Positions 11,742 through 24,292 of a stretch of 64,000 nucleotides of DNA are shown piece after piece. The stretch spans positions 785,008-849,007 of the forward strand of contig JAPMOS010000009.1 in assembly GCA_027972325.1 (NCBI GenBank), given 5' to 3'. The position numbers and the translations under genes were made by a program. How positions within the stretch are numbered: position 1 is the stretch's first letter; each line of letters starts with the position of its first letter. The notes beneath the pieces were generated by a model, which was not told the origin of the DNA, did no database searches, and saw nothing but the letters and a program-made list of their open reading frames with translations. Source of the stretch: Paratrimastix pyriformis (lineage: Eukaryota; Preaxostyla; Paratrimastigidae).

Positions 11742-14700
11742 TTACCAGGGGGGCATGAGAGGCCGGGCGAGCCCACCCGGCCCCATTGGAGGCCGCATTC
11801 CCGCCCCAGGGACAGGAGGCCGCATGAGAGGCTGCGGCTGCCGTGGCGGATAGAACCCCGGCGCTTGCGGCGGAAATCCGCCGGGAATGGGGAGCCTCTG
11901 AGGTGGCGGATAGAACCCCGGCTGTGGTGGCATGGGTATGGGCATTGGGGGCATGGGCATGGCCATGGGCATGGGCATAAGCCCCATGTTCATGGCGACG
12001 GGTGGCGGGGGGATCGCCGCGAAGGGCGGGGGGATGCGCCCGAAGGGGGGCATGCCGGGGCGGGGTGCCATGATGGGCGGGGGTGGGCAGGACGGGGAAG
12101 CCGAGGGGATGTCCGGCCAGGACGGGACGCCCGGGCAGGGGGCCCATGGCGGGCCGTTTGCGGGAAAGATCGCCGAAGGCTGTGGCGAGAGGGAGGTGCG
12201 GAGGTGCGGAGGGGAATGTGTGAAGAGACGGAATCACCATTGCCCAGTCCAGTCGCTCCCACCCCCAGGGGGAGGAGGGGGGATGACAGACGCAGGATGG
12301 GATTGGGCGAAAACTGCCCCGTGCGCTGTGGGGGCGGGGCGGCTGGACTGGAGAAGCGGGGCGGAGCCCATTGCACCTTCAACCGCACCGTGTCGTGCCA
12401 CTGTCAACCAAAAAATAGGGGGCGAGGGGGAGGGGGATGGGGAGGGGGATGATGAGTACGTGCATATGCGGGAGTACGTGCATGGGTGGGTCCGAATGCA
12501 TGGGTGGACGTGAACGGGTGAGGGCTGTCTGCGTGAACAGTATTGAGGGCGGATCAGCATGCTGTGAGGGGGCGGGGGACGGGAGTGCGACTGTGCAAGA
12601 GTGTGTGTTTGCGGGTGAGTGGGTGTGAGTGCGGGTGAGTGGGTGTACGCGGGATGGCGGACCTCGTTGGTGGGGCCCTCAGCCGCCGGTGGGCATCGTG
12701 TTGTTCCCTCGGGCAGCTTAACCTCCGCCGCGGGGGTCGTCCCAGCGTCTGCTGCAGGTGCTGCAGGTGCTGCAGGTGCTGCAGGTGCAGCTGCCGGCGC
12801 GGATGCGGTGGCCGTCTCAACGCCTGCTGCCGGCGCGGATATAGGGGATGTCGGAGCGGGAGCCGGTGCGGGCGCCTTGGCGGCGGGGCCTTCGGTCCGC
12901 TTCAGCTCTGCGGGGGGCACCGGGAATTCCACCGGGGCGTCCTGGAGCACGGTCAGGGCGTGGCCGGCGTGCAGATGGCCCTGGGGTATTGGTGGTGGTG
13001 GTGGGGATGGTGGTGGGGTGGGGGTTGGGTTGGGTCAAACACGGTGTCGGCAGAGAGACATTCCGGGATGTCACGTGGCAGAGCAAAGCAAGACAACAAG
13101 GGCGCCGCCCATCGCAAAGAGGAGGTGAGGAGTGCGGCATGTCACGCAGCAGAGAAAAAGCAAAGACAAGGGCCGATCGGGGGCGTGTCATCGGTCAGTC
13201 CCGCCCGTGGCAGAAACAAGACAAACGGGCAGAAACAAGACAACAGTCGGTCGACCATCACCCAACCGGGCTGGCTTGATCCGATCGGCAAACCGCGTGA
13301 TTTCCAGTTGGCCCACACCCGGGGCAACCTCAAACCATCGCGCAATCGGGTCCCCGAGTGGGTGGTGCATGGGTGGGGGCAGTTCTCGCCCGTTGGAGGC
13401 AGGGAAACACCGCCCCGCGCGAAGCCCCAAACCGAACGGTTCTGCAAGGGAGGCACCGCACATGTTCGGACCTGGAACTCGACGAAGGCGCAACGGCCCT
13501 CCTCGGGGGAGCCCCGCAGCAGGCTGAGTCGCATGATGAGCACCCGGGGCAGGGAGCCCTTCTTGGGCGGGTTGGGCAGGGGCACCTTGTCCAGCAGCCC
13601 CTGCAGCCGCGGCCGGGTGGCGGCCTCAGTGCACTGTGTGTGTGTGTGGGGAGGGGATGGGGAGGGGGGGGGGGGGGTGGAGACGGAGGGTGCAGCTGAT
13701 GAAACGGCAGGAGCGATCGAGAGGGGGATGTGGTCTGGGTGTGCCGAAGGTTAGTGTATGCGTGTGTGCGTGCGTGTGAAGCGGAGGAGATGAGAGACGG
13801 GAGGATGAAAACACCTGGGCGGCCAGGGGCGGGGAGCAGAGGAAGAGGGCGGGGAGCAGGGGCTGAGGGCAGGAGGCGTGGGGCAGGGGGCAGGGGGCAG
13901 GGGCAGGGGGCAGGGGGCAGGGGGCAGGGGGCAGGGGGCAGGGGGGCAGGGGGGCAGGAGGACGGCGGGCGGGCGGGTGGGTGTGCGGGCGACGCGCCGG
14001 AGGTGGGGGAAAGGGCACAGACGTAGTGCGGCAGATTGGTGATGCGCAGTGTGTTGCTGTACGACGCAAAGGCAGGCAACCCCGTGGAGGCAGCGGGCTT
14101 GGCAGGGGAGGTCCCGGGCTTGGCAGGAGTCGCCGTGGGCTTGGCGGGGGGAGGAGGAGGAGGCGGCGGGCTTGGCGGGGAGGCGGGAGTGGGGGTGGCA
14201 TCGGTGCCGGAGGGAGCGCACAGTGTAAACGAGAGCGTGTTCCCGGAGATGGATGAGACAGGTGCCGGTGCAGGCTCAGGGGTGATATCCGCGGATGCGG
14301 CTTCGGTCTCATGTGGGGGTGATTGTGGTTGTGGTTCAGATGCAGATGTGGGTGGAGGTGGGGGTTCATCAGTGCCATCGGAAGTGATTTCAACAGGGAC
14401 TGACGATTCAGAGGGGCAGGCTGGTTCTGGAACAGGTGTCTCCTGTGCCATGGTATCGGGACCTGAACTTTCCGTCGTGCACTCGACTGTTTGTTCGCCT
14501 GTCGAGTCGGCAAAGTCCTCATCGGAGAGGACTTCCACGAAATCTTGCATAATTTTGAGTGTGTCTTTCATCTCGGCCGCCGAGGGGAGGCAAGCCTCCG
14601 CGCCAAGCCAGAAAACCCTGCGGAGGGAGGGATCGGGAGGCAGGGACTAGTGGGATAGTGAATGATGCGCGTGCTGGCTGAAAATGCGCACAAACTTTGA

Positions 14701-14803
14701 ATTGATTGAAGAGAGTCTTCAAGAGCTGTCGATTCTCTGTCGTGAGTCCTTGAAGAGTCACCAGAAAGGCATCCTTCTTTGGAGGCGACGTCAACGTAGT
14801 CAT
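11742..14803 (-). CDS. RRM-type RNA-binding protein with Pro/Met-rich tail
   Basis: Exons 14803-14696, 14571-14023, 13633-13472, 12980-12663, 12400-12263 and 12179-11742 give about 570 residues. The RRM is split over three exons and is visible only after splicing: RNP2-like LRITNLPHY, a helix ending QGLLDKVPLP, RVLIMRLSLL, RNP1-like GRCAFVEFQ, then HAGHALTVLQ. Before it lies an acidic and Pro-rich region (about 40-215) and after it an Ala/Pro-rich linker. The C-terminus is Pro/Met/Gly-rich (IPPPFAAIPPPPVAM). The donor of the fifth exon is a choice between two close GT sites. A nuclear RNA-processing role is plausible but not shown. It is divergent from the membrane-protein gene, with 174 bp between the two ATGs. 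Confidence 0.7.
13870..13958. repeat. GGGGCAG tandem array in an intron
   Basis: About a dozen copies of GGGGGCAG-type units in the second intron of the RRM gene. Confidence 0.8.
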
Positions 14804-14977
14804 TTTCACCAGAGCAACTGATCGGATTCGAAAAAGTTGCAAAAAGGCTTCAGGTGATGAACGAATCCATCCCTGCCCATCTGGCATCATCGTCCCACGT
14901 CCCTTCACCGCGCGAACAGGTTTGCGTTTTTTTTTTGGTCAACCCCAGTCACTCGGTTGTCAGCGCTATCTTGCCCG
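14804..14977. promoter_or_regulatory. Divergent promoter region
   Basis: 174 bp between the ATG of the minus-strand RRM gene and the plus-strand membrane-protein gene. It includes a T-run (TTTTTTTTT near 14929). No TATA box was recognised. Confidence 0.45.
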
Positions 14978-16664
14978 ATGCGAAAAGAAAGATCTGATGG
15001 TGGGCAGTCCTCTTCGGACGCCATCTCGCCGACGGACGACGAAGGTTGCCAGCGAACGTCTGTGATTCGACTCTGGGTGGTTGTTCACAAATGATGATCC
15101 CTCAGTTGCTCACGATACCACGGTGTCCGCTGATGTGGAACCGGTTGTTGAGGTTTGTGATCTTTCCCTAGTCCACACTTTTTGAGACATGTTCTTCTAT
15201 CCAACCAGATCCCCGACACTCCCCCCCGGCCGGTGCCCCAGGCCGCCCCTGCCTCTCCCCTTGCCTCCCAGGCTCCCCCGGAGCCATCTACCCCTCCCCG
15301 GCACCACTCCCCTCAAAAGCCGGTTCCTCCACCCACCCCGGTTGCTGCGGTCACCCCAAGCAAGCCGGCCACCCCCAAACCCGCCACCCCCAAGGCCGCT
15401 TCCCCCGTGGCTCCCGCCCCGGCATCCGCCCCCGCCCCGGCACCCGAGGCCGTTGCGCCCCGCCCGGCCCGGGCCGTTCCCCGCCTGGTGCACGAAACCC
15501 CGAGCACCTGCGCGCGGGTGTGGTTCCTGTGCCTGTCGCTGCTCTCCCTGGCCCTGATGGTCTCCCTGAGTGCCGCCTTCTACCTGTTCTGGATGTGCCC
15601 CTCCATGAAGCAGCTCAAGCGGATGGACTTGCCTTTCTGCCGGCGCGCCTTCTCGGACAAGGGTCTGGACGGAACGTGGATTTCACGCGGGCACGCATCC
15701 GCTTCTCCCACACATGCGCTCGACATTGTCCTTCTTCCTTCTGCTTCTGTGCGGCACCTATGGGGTCACCATCGGCATTCCGTCTATCTTCCCCCCCCCC
15801 CCCCCCCCCACCGATCAGGTGTCGATGTCATGTTTGCCATGCAAGCCTATTGGGACCGGTACAGCCCCCTTGTGGTCCAGTGGTACCAGGAGAACGTCCC
15901 GGCCCCCGTCAAGCAGTACGGTCTGATGGCCTCCATCGCCCCCCATCCTCCTCCTCCTCCTCCTCCCTCACCACTCATCTCCACTCTCGGCTAGCCCTCT
16001 CGGGCTACGGGGGTCTGGCCACGGGTATCACGGCCGGGGTTCTGCTGGCCTCGCTGCTCTGGTGGGCCCTGACCCCATCCGCCCGGGCTCGGGTCTGTCT
16101 CCCCTGCCTCCCCCTCCCCCTCCCTCCCACAGACGCTTCGCGCACCCTCGTTCTACTGGACCCACCTGGGGCTCACGTTTCTCTCGGACTTTCTCGTTCG
16201 GGGTGGGTGGGGTGATACATGCCTTGGGGGGGGGGGGTGTTGAGCAGACCATTGCCGAGTTCACCGTCCGGCTGCTGGGCCGCCAGGCCTACTACAACCG
16301 CGAGAAGGGCGGTCCGCAACGCAAGTGCCTGCACATGTGCCCCTGACCCTCATGCCTCCCTCCCCCCGGGTTACAGAGCCCCAGTTTGGGCTTCCCGATC
16401 GCCGAGTGCGGGCCCTGTGCGACTGGCTCTACGGCCCCATCTCCAGCCGCCAGTGGAGCCAGGTCGGTTCCGCCTCCCTGTTCCGGCCTCTACAACACCA
16501 TCACCCCATTCACCCCACCTCATTCCACCACCATCACCCACTCACAGATTCGGTCGCTTGTCATGAGCCGGCGCAATATGCAAGAGGCCCGCATCCAGGG
16601 GAAACCCACTCAATCGTACTGGTACCTTCCCACGGCACGAACCCCAAAGCCCAAATCGCAGTAG
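14978..16664 (+). CDS. Multi-pass membrane protein, family not recognised
   Basis: Nine exons: 14978-15044, 15106-15152, 15209-15662, 15819-15920, 15995-16092, 16133-16195, 16248-16311, 16377-16462 and 16548-16664. They give 365 residues and all phases agree. The N-terminal 130 residues are Pro/Ala/Lys-rich and probably cytosolic. Hydrophobic segments follow: VWFLCLSLLSLALMVSLSAA, GLATGITAGVLLASLLWWAL, and a weaker one around THLGLTFLSDFL. The C-terminus is basic (MSRRNMQEARIQGK). Very short exons of 47-102 nt separate the helices. No family was recognised and no function is proposed. Confidence 0.7.
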
Positions 16665-16822
16665 GCGAGTCGACATACCCCTTTCCCTTCCCCAACTTCC
16701 TGCCTTCTCCACCTTCGCCGGCTTGTTTTCGGTTCGTTTTTCGCTCGCCTCCACTTCTTCCTCTCGCGCGATTCTTCATCACCGCCTGCTGTGCCATAGG
16801 ATGACATAGCTCGCTCAATTAT

Positions 16823-19800
16823 ATGGTTGTTGTCATTGAGCCCCCCGATCCGTTCTTCAGTCTGATACTAGAGCCGGGAGCAACTGCCCGAGTCGGAGCT
16901 TTTGGAACCCGCTCGCCGTGCGTCTCAATTGTCGCCCCCTGCATATAGCGGTAGGTGCCAGGGTTAGGGCACAGGCAGGAATGGAGCCACAGCCAACTCC
17001 GCGTTGTTACACCATTGCTGACGTTGTTTCCCTGGTTCCACATCCGCGTGATGATGAGGAATCCTCGCAACAGTCGAACCCGGCGAAGAAGGTTAGCCGC
17101 CATTATTGATACCTATACCTATTTGATCTTTCTATTAAACGCCAGGTACCCTTCAACTCCGCGTTCTTTGAGACGATCCTAAAGGCTGTTGTTTATCCGC
17201 AGCCGCTTGACATTGAATTCGAAGGGAAAAACGCTTTCCTGACATTTGAATCGTCCGGCATTTGCGACGAGGCGTCGAGACGGTTCAACTCATGTTACCT
17301 TTTTGTACTTTCGGTCCGTTGTTTCGATGATATTGATTATTTTTTGACAAAATTTCACAATCTTTTCTGTCCAGACCAAACCCGGGACCAATGGAAGACA
17401 AATATTTCTCAAGGATGTCGTTTCTTTTGTTTTCGGATGGATTTTCGCCGACATCGGCGGAATCGTCAAAGCAACCGGCACGAGGGGTCACACCCGCAGT
17501 TACTTCGTCAAATTCCCCTCGAAACAAATCCGAGACGAAGTTCTTCGGAGGTCGAACCCATTCGAGTGCAACACCGCTCAGGACAAGGTCTGTCTCCACA
17601 CTCTCATGAGTCAGTCATTCCCAACTCGCACAGGAGGACACCATCTTTGTGCGCTCTTTGGGCGAGAATCCCCAAGATATCATCCATGCGATTCAGCGTT
17701 CGTTGCACGTCGCCCCCGTTGTCATTAAACGCGCCGACCCAAGACCCTCTCCGCCCCCTGGTTCACCAGCAACAGCAACCCCTCAACCGATGTTCCGGCA
17801 ACATAGGAATCCACCTCCCGAACGCCCGTTGTCTCCTCCCATGGCAACAGCCACATTCCCCCAGCGTGGCGCTGCGATGTCACCTCCACCTATCCCTCCG
17901 CCCCCGCCTGGTCATCGGTCTGCCTTATCCTTTGATTTTCGACATGTCTGACTCAGCTGCTTTCTCTCGATGGGTCCACAGCGATCCGATCGCCTCAAAA
18001 GAGGCGTTCCTGAAAGATTGCATCCGGAAGAACCCTTGTGTGGTGGTTCAGGGCTACCCCGGCTCCGGGAAGACGACCCAGCTGCCCCAGTACGCCGCCG
18101 AGGTGTTCCCCGACAGCACCGTGCTGGTGGCCCATCCCCTGGGGCCCTTCCACCACCACTTCGTCCACGATATCATCAAACAATCCCGAAGCCGGCACCC
18201 GGAGATGGCCCGCGACCCTGACGCGATCGGCTTCTATTCTCCGACCCATCCCAACTTCACCCGGATCATGTTCCTGACCCCGGCCGATCTGCTCCGCCGT
18301 GCCAAGGATGACCCGCTCCTGACAGGGGCCCCCAAAGCCGCTCTGGCGATGAACGAGGTCAGCGACGACGACGACGATGACGATGACGACGCAGAGTCCA
18401 GCGGAAGCGACGACACCGGCAGTAAGGCACGGAGCGTCGTCTCTGCCGTTTCCTCCACTCGGAGCCGGGGATCCCGTCCCGCCCGAATGCGCCGCCCTCC
18501 GCCACCCCTCCGGCCGGTTCGCGTGCTGATTGTGGACGATGCCCACCTGCTCACCGAGGACATCGACCTGGTGCTAGCCCTGGGCCGCCGCATCGCCAGC
18601 CAGCGGCCGGACTTCCGCATGGTGGTGGTGCTCCCTGAGCCCGCGCCCATGCCCAACACCAGCCCAATCACCCACTTCTTGGGGTGCACCACACCCCCGA
18701 TCTCGATCACGGGCCCCCACCCGCATCCCGAGGAGGTGTACATGTCGGACCCCAAAGGGTTCGCCTTCTCGGAGGCCTTCCTCCGCCGGGTGCTGCACCA
18801 GATGCTCAAGTCCACAACAGGCGATGCCCTGGTGTTCCTGCCTCGGTCTGTCAACCTTGTTCCCCCTGATGTGTCCACCCTCATTGCCTTCGTTGCGCTC
18901 CTTCGATCCCCGATCCACCCACCACCAGCGATTCGGACGCGGACCACCTGAAGCGCTTCCTGGACAACAAAGAGAGGGGCTTCTGCTTCCGCACCTTGAA
19001 CGACCGCACCCGATATGCGACGGGAGTCCGTCAGGTGCTCCTCTGCGGCCCCACGGCTGCCTCCACGAGGTGCCTGCGAAGGGTCGGGCTGGTCGTGGAC
19101 TGCGGATGCCGGCTGCTTCAGGTCCGTCCCGAGGGCTAGCCCTCCTTCTCTGGCAGAACCATCCTCATCCCCCCCCCCCCCCCCCCCCCCTCCAGCGCTT
19201 TGACCTGAAGACCAGGCACTCACGTCCCGAGTTTGTGCCCACCTCGGCCCAAGCTGCGAGGCTGCGGGGGATGTTGACGTCGACGCCCAAGGCCCGCGTT
19301 GTCCGGCTCTACGCACGATCATCCCCTCGGGTGCCCCTCGTCGATGAACCCGAGGTGGCGCTCTGCTCTCCATTCCGCTCGGTGATGCTCCACCGGCTGC
19401 TCGGACTCGAGTTCCTCATCCAGGTCGGGCCGCCCTCCTTTCCTCGTATGGGGTGATTTGGTTCTTCATGATCTGCATGAGAGTCAACTCTGCTTCTTCG
19501 CCCCTCGCGCGTTCCACCCCGTTTTCACCCCTTGCGCAGCCTCTCCCGGCGATCGGCCACCAGCTCACCACCTGGGGGTTCCTCGACGATACGGACAGCG
19601 CGGTGACCGAAACGGGGCAGCTCTTCCTCAAGATCAGCCTCTCGGCCAAGGCGGTGGCCTTCATGACCTACCTCTACACCCGCGTCTGCTCCGACCGCGC
19701 CACTTGCGCCCGCCTGGCTGCCCTGCTCGATGCGGGGCGGATCAACATCAAGAAGAGCGCCCAGGATTGGGACATCGCCTCCGCCCTGGCCCAGCGCAAG

Positions 19801-22800
19801 CGCCCTTTCAAGAGCGACCTCCTCTTCGACGACGCCGTCTACCAGGAGTGGCTGGCCACCCGGCGCCCGGGGCCCGATGGGAAGTGCATCTCCTGCGGGA
19901 AGGCCACCACTCATTCGCGCGGATGCCCCATCCTGGTCAGCGAACTGGGCCTCTCGGTGGAGGCCCTCCAGCGCATCCGCCTCAGCACCCGTCGGGCAGC
20001 GGAGGCCCTTCGGGCCCTGCCACCCGTCCAGGTCGATCGGGATCTGAACCAGGGCATCGCCGATGCCCTCTCGGCCACCCACCTCGGGGATATGGCCGAG
20101 CTGCTCGTGCCCGAGCTGCCCCACGAGGGCGCCCGCCTGCTCTTGGATGGTCGAGGTCTGGTACTCCCCACTCCCAGCCACCCGGTCGCCACCACCCACC
20201 CCCACGCCCGCTGACTTGCGACTCCTCCCTCTTTGGTTTTTGCCTCCCCGGCTGCGCAGAGGACAAGGCCAAGATCCACTCGGGCGCCTGCATGCTGCAG
20301 GTCCTGCCCCAGCCCGGCACCCCGATGTCCCGCTTCGTGGTGGCACTGGACTATCACAACAGCAAGGACGGCACGCTCAACATCACCCGGGTCCACCCAC
20401 TCCCGCCCGACTGCGTGCCCCCCGTGCGCGCGCGGACCACGCTCAACATGGTGGAGGTGATGCGCATCCCGAACGTGGGCGAGGCCTTCTACGGGCGCTT
20501 CATGAAGGCCTTCAATGACCGCAAGAGCAAGCTGACCCCCTTCCTGGTGGCCATCCGGGACGTGGGCAAGGCCGAGCTGCGCATCCTCGTCCCGCAGGCC
20601 GAGCGGGAGAGCGTCCTGGCCCTCCTGCAGCCAGTCGAGGCCGTGGTCCGGCACATGCACTCCCCGGACCGCCGGTTCTGCTTCGGGGTGGGCAACATCC
20701 AGCTGGACGTCAACGATGGCGCCGAGTCGCGCCTGATCACCACGGGCCACCAGTACCGCCTGCGGCTCCGTCCCCGGGCACCCTCCAACGGGGAGGAGGC
20801 CGCCGAAGATGACGCCGTCTCGACCCTGCTCCGCCAGACCAAGGACCAGCAGGCCATTTTCGCCCAGAGCGGTGATATCCTCATCCCCCAGAAGGACGCC
20901 CGCGAGCTCGGGATGTCCCTGCAGCGCGTCCCGCAGGCTCGGGTGGTCAACTCGGACCAGTGGGGTCGCCTGGTGGAGGTCGAGTGGTCCCTCGGCGACC
21001 CCAACTGCGAGCGGATCATCACGAGCCAGCTGACCGGCAACTTCCCCGACCTCCCGGAGCCACGGGCTCTGTTCAGCACCCCCCGGGGGGTCACCCCTCA
21101 GCGGATTCGCAACCAGTACACCTTCCCATCCGTCAGCAAGGCCGCCGAATTCATCGATTCGCTCGGCCGCATGTCTCTCCCGCCATCCGCCTCCCTTCAG
21201 CTGGTCGAGGGCCTGGCCGAGGTGTATGTTCACATCACTCCGCACGGGAACCTGGAGCGGACCGTCCAGCACCTTCGCGCCAAACGGCCGCGTTGCCAGG
21301 CCACAATAACCGCCTCCCCACCCAAGGTCACCTTCCGCGGCTCGCCCCAGGAATGTGCCCTGGCGGCCAAGGAGCTGGCGAGCGCCGTGGACCCCATTGA
21401 GATTCCCTTCCGGCCCGGCAATTCGAGTTTCTACAAAGAGCTGCGGCCCCAGGCCAGGCAGTGGGCCGTCGAGCTGGGGCTGGACCTCGAGGGGATCGAT
21501 GAGGACAGCACCTGGGTCTGCCACCCCCCCCCCCCCCCCCTCCTCCTTCTCGATTCACTCCATTCGCTCTGACTTCTCACTCCTTCCACGCACAGAGCGT
21601 CTACGGTTCCGGCGCCCAGCAAGGCGAGTTCATGAAGCGGATGGGTGACCTGTACCAGTCCTTCACGGACCGCAACCTCCTGGTGCCTCTGCTCCCCCGG
21701 CAGCAGGCCGTCCTTCGGGCCGACACGGGTCTGAATCGGTTCCGCAAGCTCCGGTCCGCCGTCGCCTCGCGCGGCTGCGTGATGGACATGATCGAGAACG
21801 GCGCCGCGGTGTCCATCGGCCACCCCACCGACCCGGCCGCGGTGAAGGAGGCCGAGAGGGCCCTCCTCGGCATTCTTCGGGAGCTGGGCGACTCCCAGGA
21901 GGTGCGTTCGCGCTGCGACTACTGCCATGGGAGATCGAACGCCCCCTCGCACTTCTTCTCGTCCTGCGGGCACCCCTACTGCGAGGCCTGCCTGAAGCAT
22001 GAGATGTGTGGTACGGTGCCCATCGTCTGCCCCACGTGCCGCACTCCAGTGGCCTGCGACGACTTGGTGGCCTCGCAAGCCTGGCAGGACCTGCTCAAGC
22101 GGCTACTGAAGGACCAACTGGCCAGTCTGTCTTGCTCTCCCTGGCCCGGGCCGGCAGACATAAGACAGGCACCCAGTTTTTGCATGTCATTGACACCTTC
22201 TCCCTGCATCCCTTTCTCCTTCCGACCGCGCCCGTCCAGAGTCGGCCTCGCTCCATTGCCGCTGCCCAAACTCGAACTGCGACGGGGTCGTCGCCAAGGC
22301 CAAAGGCTGGCACGAGTGCCCGTCTTGCCTGCTGCACGTCTGCGGCAAGTGCGGCGTGGTCGCGTCCTCCTCCCCCGTGGCCGACGCCCACAGGGGCCGC
22401 AGCTGTGCCGACTACCAGGCGTATCTCGACCGCCTCCAGGCCGAGGAATTCGAGCGGAAGCGGAAGGAGGATGAGGTGCGCAGGCAGGCCATGGCCCGAA
22501 TGGCCGAGGAGCAGCGCCGCCAGGAGGAGGAGCGTCAGCGCCGCGCGGCCGTGGAGAAGTTCAAGAGGGACTGCACGATGGTCCGCATACCACCACCATC
22601 ACCTCTCTCATCTCCCATCCCATCCCATCCCATCTCACCGCCCCCTTCCACCTTCATCCACCCTTCCCTAAACAGGCACGCAAACAGTTCTTCGATCGCT
22701 GCTTTGCCGAGGCCCAGAAGTGGGCCGGGGCCGAGTGGGAGCGCGACGTGCTGGGGCCCTACACCATCATGCCCAACCCGCATCTGAACAAGTTGTGCCC

Positions 22801-24292
22801 CGCCGCGGTGCGCTTCCTGCAGATGGCGGGCGGCGAGCTGGACGTGTCCAAGGGCTTCTTCGCCTGGCACGGCACCCCCGACGCGGCCGTGGGGCCCATC
22901 TGCTGGGATGGCTTCGACCCCAAACGGCGCGCGGGCCAAGTTCACGGCCCTGGCGAGTACTTCTCCATGAAGTCCACCGTCTCGAAATCGTATTGTCTGT
23001 CTCCCTCCTGAAGGTGGCTAACGGTGAGGGAGCCGAACTCTCTTCTCATTACCGCCTCGGCCACACCCCGTCCATGCACGCGCAGGCCGTGGTGGCTCGC
23101 ACTTTGTGATTACCTTCATCCTGAGCTGCTGCAGCCCCACGTTGGTTCCCGGATTCTGCCACGTGGTCCCCAACCCCGTCGACTGGTCGAAATCCTTCTG
23201 CCTGCCCGTCGCCATCGTCTCCACGGGTGGCGCCAAGCCCGCCTTGGCCGAGGGCGGGTACCTGCCCGCCTGTCCGCTGCCCAACCCCGACCCGGACCAC
23301 ATCAAAGAGACATTCGTAACCGACCAAGATCGTCTGCCCAGCCCACTCGCGGCCCCCGCGCCACTCCAGGCCGCACTCCAGGCTGCTGCACCCAGCCAGT
23401 GGATCGAGCTGCCCTCGGTGCCCTTCCAGTGGTTCTGGCGGGGCGACCGGTGCCCATGGGAGGTCCGCCCCCCGATCTCTCTATGCCATTCGTTTTGACC
23501 AGACCCCTCGTCTTTTGTCTTTTTGTATTTTTCGCCCCCCTGCTCTCCTTCCTTGCCATTCGTTTTGACTGACCCCTCGCCCTTCGTATTTTCCCGGCTG
23601 CTTTCTCTGCACAGCCCTACCGGGACGAGCACAACTGCCGCATCGAACAGGCCTACGAGCTCTACTCCTGGCATGGGGGCCCCTCCGAGGGCGACATCGG
23701 CGACGTGAGCCGCCTGTGCGACGACGTCATGACTACATACTTCGTCCGTGATCCCGCCCTTGGGCCCTTTGGGTTGCCTTTTTGGCTGGTCCCTCGACTC
23801 CTGATTGACTCCATTCCCCAAATCCTTCTCTCCCGGAAAGGTCGACTTCAAGGAGATGGCGCAGCACCGGAAACTGGAAGCCGAGCGCTGGCGCACTCGG
23901 GCGGTCAAACGCGAGCCCAAGCCGGAGACGCCGTCCTCTGCGGTGCAGTGGCAGTACCTCGACGCGGCGGGCCAGTGGCAGCCCATGCAGAGTGCCGACC
24001 AGTTCTTCGTCAGCCAGGCCTTTGATGCCTACACCAAGGGGACCGGCCCCGGGTCCGGCATCCAGGTCAGGCCGCCCTCCCCTTCCTCCTCCTTCTCTTT
24101 GTCCCTGTTTCACCCGGGCGCGCACAAACCAATTCTGATCATCTCTCCGACCCTCGCCCTCCCACCCCCCAGATGCGCGTCCCCGGGCGGCCCGAAGTGT
24201 ACGAACTCGACCTGAGCCGCTGCGTGCAGCGCAACCTGGCCTCAAACACCTCGCGGCCCATCCGTCGGGTGGGCTGCGGCATCGCTGGGTAA
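16823..24292 (+). CDS. RRM-like / DEAH-helicase-like / RING-IBR-like / PARP / WWE-WWE fusion protein
   Basis: Seventeen exons, 16823-16917, 16962-17091, 17146-17304, 17375-17587, 17634-17917, 17982-18845, 18929-19121, 19196-19423, 19540-20155, 20260-21515, 21596-22124, 22240-22580, 22676-22994, 23086-23462, 23615-23743, 23841-24065 and 24173-24292, keep one frame for 2025 residues. Residues 55-200 contain RRM-like strands (NAFLTFESSGICDEA, SYFVKF). The helicase part (about 295-720) has GYPGSGKTTQ at 318 and VDDAH at 478, but a degenerate motif V (LLCGPTAASTRCL) and no QRxGRxGR in motif VI, so it is probably not an active helicase. A RING-like CDYC...CGHPYC..C...CPTC (1453-1503) and IBR-like CRCPNSNC...CPSC..HVCGKC (1528 on) follow, then a charged helix. 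The PARP domain has WHGT at 1700 and HGPGEYF near 1730. Two WWE domains (about 1858-2020) end it. Plant DEAH11/12 proteins share helicase plus RBR; I know of none with PARP and WWE. Confidence 0.8.

Noticed and set aside
17344-17943. Long plus-strand frame running into the helicase from 17344
   Set aside because: It is out of frame with the RRM-like exons; the exon-phase model through 17375-17917 gives recognisable strands and joins the helicase by splicing.
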